This document shows positions 5,948 to 7,438 of a stretch of DNA of 7,438 bases, piece after piece. A program made the position numbers and the translations under genes. The DNA is taken from assembly GCA_013298245.1 (NCBI GenBank), contig JAAFHD010000169.1, positions 1-7,438 of the forward strand, in the 5' to 3' direction. Below the pieces are notes generated by a model. That model ran no database searches, was not told the origin of the DNA, and saw only the letters and a program-made list of their open reading frames with translations. Position 1 is the stretch's first letter, and each line of letters starts with the position of its first letter. This stretch comes from Alphaproteobacteria bacterium. Its GTDB lineage: Bacteria > Pseudomonadota > Alphaproteobacteria > Acetobacterales > Acetobacteraceae.

Positions 5948-7213
5948 ATGCGATTGCCCGACCGCCGCTTCCTGGTGCTGCTCATGCTGGGCTTCGCGGC
6001 CGGCGTGCCGCTGCCGCTGACCGGCTTCGTGCTGCGCCAGTGGTTTTCCGAAAGCGGCATGACCCTGGCGGCGATTGGCTTCACGGCGTGGATCGGGCTG
6101 GCCTATTCCTTCAAGTTCCTTTGGTCGCCGCTGCTGGACCAGCTGCGGCCTGGCGCGCTGGCCCGTTTCGGGCAGCGGCGCGGTTGGCTGTTGATGATCC
6201 AGCCCGCGTTGATCATCGCCATCATCGCCATGGGCCAGACCGACCCCGTCACCATGGCCACCATCACCGTGGGCATCGCCGTCGGTGTCGCGTTTCTCTC
6301 TGCCAGCCAGGACATCGTGATCGACGCCTGGCGCATCGAGATGCTGCGCGAAAACGAACAGGGTTATGGCCTGGCGATGTATGTGTGGGGCTATCGCGGC
6401 GCGCTGTTGATGAGCAACGCGGTGGGGCTGTCATTGGTCGGCACGCTGGGTTGGGGCGGCATGTTCGCCTATGCGGCCGCGCTGGTCGCGGTGGGGCTGC
6501 TGGGCGTGGCGCTGGGCCGCGAAGAACCGCGCGCGGAACGCCCGCCGATGGGCTGGCTTGCACGCATGCGCGAAGGCGTGGTGGACCCCTTCGCCGACTT
6601 CATCCGGCGCCAGCATTGGGCTGCGATTCTGCTCTTCGTCTGCCTGTTCAAACTGGGCGAGGCACTGGCCGGAATCATGACCGCGCCGTTCTATCGCGAA
6701 ATCGGATTTTCCCGCGCGGAAGTGGGCGCTGTATCCGGCGGTTTCGGCCTCTTCGCGACGCTGGCAGGCGCGCTGGCGGGCGGGTGGTTCGTGAGCCGCG
6801 TCGGCACTGGCCGCGCGCTGATCATCACCGGCATTTTCCAGATGCTGTCGAACGTGATGTATGTGGTGCTGTGGCAGACGGGAAAATCGCTGCCGATGTT
6901 GACCGGCCAGGTCTTCGTGGAAAACTTCACTGATGGCCTCGCCGATGCGGCCTTCCTGACCTACCTCTCCGCGCTGACATCGCGCGCCTTCACCGCCACG
7001 CAATATGCGCTGCTGTCGTCGCTGGCGTCGGTCCCGCTGCGCACGCTGGGTGGCTGGGGCGGTGTGATCGCGGCACCGCTGGGTTGGACCTGGTTTTTCC
7101 TGCTGACCACCGTCGCCGCGCTGCCTGCATTGCTGCTGATGCTGTGGCTGTTGCGTCGCCTGCCGCCACCGCCGGTGCAGGCCGCGACACCGCTACCCGA
7201 CACACCCAGTTAG
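5948..7213 (+). CDS. ampG: AmpG-like major facilitator (muropeptide permease family)
   Basis: A 421-residue polytopic inner-membrane protein of the major facilitator superfamily with about 12 hydrophobic segments. AmpG imports anhydro-muropeptides released from the cell wall for recycling and, in some species, for signalling beta-lactamase induction. AmpG-type signatures are LGFAAGVPLPLTG (14-26), LAYSFKFLWSPLLDQ (51-65), QRRGWLLMIQ (76-85), SASQDIVIDAWRIEML (118-133), YVWGYRGALL (145-154) and the late ENFTDGLADAAFLTYLSALT (325-344) followed by FTATQYALLSSLAS (348-361). The C-terminal tail is Pro-rich and lacks long extensions. The frame also contains ATG 5894, which would add 18 Arg/Ala-rich residues. 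I prefer 5948 because it starts just before the first membrane helix, the added stretch includes a TTA codon that is rare in such DNA, and 5894 would leave only 54 bp for two divergent promoters. Neither start has a clear ribosome site. A related AmpG-like sugar or peptide carrier remains possible. Confidence 0.87.
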   Translation: MRLPDRRFLVLLMLGFAAGVPLPLTGFVLRQWFSESGMTLAAIGFTAWIGLAYSFKFLWSPLLDQLRPGALARFGQRRGWLLMIQPALIIAIIAMGQTDPVTMATITVGIAVGVAFLSASQDIVIDAWRIEMLRENEQGYGLAMYVWGYRGALLMSNAVGLSLVGTLGWGGMFAYAAALVAVGLLGVALGREEPRAERPPMGWLARMREGVVDPFADFIRRQHWAAILLFVCLFKLGEALAGIMTAPFYREIGFSRAEVGAVSGGFGLFATLAGALAGGWFVSRVGTGRALIITGIFQMLSNVMYVVLWQTGKSLPMLTGQVFVENFTDGLADAAFLTYLSALTSRAFTATQYALLSSLASVPLRTLGGWGGVIAAPLGWTWFFLLTTVAALPALLLMLWLLRRLPPPPVQAATPLPDTPS

Positions 7214-7438
7214 GCTGGTTGCAGCATCGCCCGCACGCGGTCCTCGCCCAGGCTGTCCAGCGCTGGGTTGTCGCGCAAACTGCGCCCGGCCAGCGTTTCC
7301 AGCACGGTCAGCGCGGCCGATGCCAAGGGCGTGGCCACCTTCAGCCGCGCGCCCAGCCCCACCAGGAAGGCCAGCGCCATACCGCCCTGACCCAGTGCGC
7401 GGCCTTCATCCAATGGCGGCAGCCCACCGATATCCTCG
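7210..7438 (-). CDS. C-terminal fragment of a probable NAD(P)-dependent dehydrogenase
   Basis: The frame is open from the right edge to a TAA at 7212-7210, giving about 76 C-terminal codons; the start and any nucleotide-binding fold lie outside the window. The visible part contains GLPPLDEGRALGQGG, a hydrophobic stretch and LKVATPLASAALTVLETLAG, then RSLRDNPALDSLGEDRVRAM near the end. The pattern of a G-x-x-TP-x-x-x-A helix followed by a GR-x-L segment recalls the all-helical C-terminal domain of opine/octopine-type and related 6-phosphogluconate-like dehydrogenases. This is a family resemblance from memory, without a diagnostic catalytic residue in view. Codon use (G/C-rich third positions) supports real coding. 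The gene converges on the AmpG-like gene, and the two stop codons overlap. Function is uncertain; a hypothetical protein is the fallback. Confidence 0.6.
   Translation of the reverse strand, partial: EDIGGLPPLDEGRALGQGGMALAFLVGLGARLKVATPLASAALTVLETLAGRSLRDNPALDSLGEDRVRAMLQPA

Noticed and set aside
6211..6232. Short direct repetition of ATCATCGCC
   Set aside because: It encodes consecutive Ile-Ile-Ala within a membrane helix. It is explained by codon use and does not form a repeat array.
6040..6933. A 297-codon plus-strand frame inside the AmpG-like gene
   Set aside because: It is a +1-type shadow rich in Arg and His. The overlapping frame encodes a coherent membrane protein with AmpG signatures.

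Overview
The window looks like chromosomal DNA of a high-GC alphaproteobacterium. The strong G/C bias at third codon positions, an orphan Bug/TctC-type solute receptor, an AmpG-like permease and the truB-rpsO pair would fit a member of the Acetobacteraceae (Roseomonas-like). That placement is inference from gene content and composition only.

Layout, left to right. Positions 1-1358 (minus) hold most of an AMP-forming acyl-CoA synthetase whose C-terminal end is cut off by the window edge. Positions 1359-1564 are non-coding and contain a 167-bp, nearly symmetrical palindromic element (1397-1563) with 23-bp terminal inverted repeats. Its outer end lies one base from the stop codon of the next gene. 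Positions 1565-2518 (minus) encode a secreted Bug/TctC-type solute-binding protein. Positions 2569-4428 (minus) encode a two-domain ABC-F ATPase of the YheS type, 50 bp upstream of the receptor gene. Positions 4508-4542 form a factor-independent terminator for rpsO. Positions 4562-4831 are rpsO (ribosomal protein S15) and 4865-5839 are truB (tRNA pseudouridine-55 synthase), both minus and 33 bp apart. Divergent from truB, an AmpG-like major facilitator runs from 5948 (possibly 5894) to 7213 on the plus strand. Its stop codon overlaps the stop codon of a converging, truncated dehydrogenase-like gene (7210 to the right edge, minus).

The genes fall into three groups. truB-rpsO(-ABC-F) is a translation-related set: tRNA modification, a small-subunit protein and a ribosome-associated ATPase. 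The Bug receptor and acyl-CoA synthetase are metabolic genes for uptake of organic acids and CoA activation, but nothing in the sequence proves that they work together. The AmpG-like permease and the partial dehydrogenase are separate units. I see no CRISPR array, tRNA, rRNA, integrase or defence cassette, and no previously undescribed multi-gene system. The one structure the genes do not explain is the palindromic element at 1397-1563, which resembles a non-autonomous mobile repeat (MITE-like).
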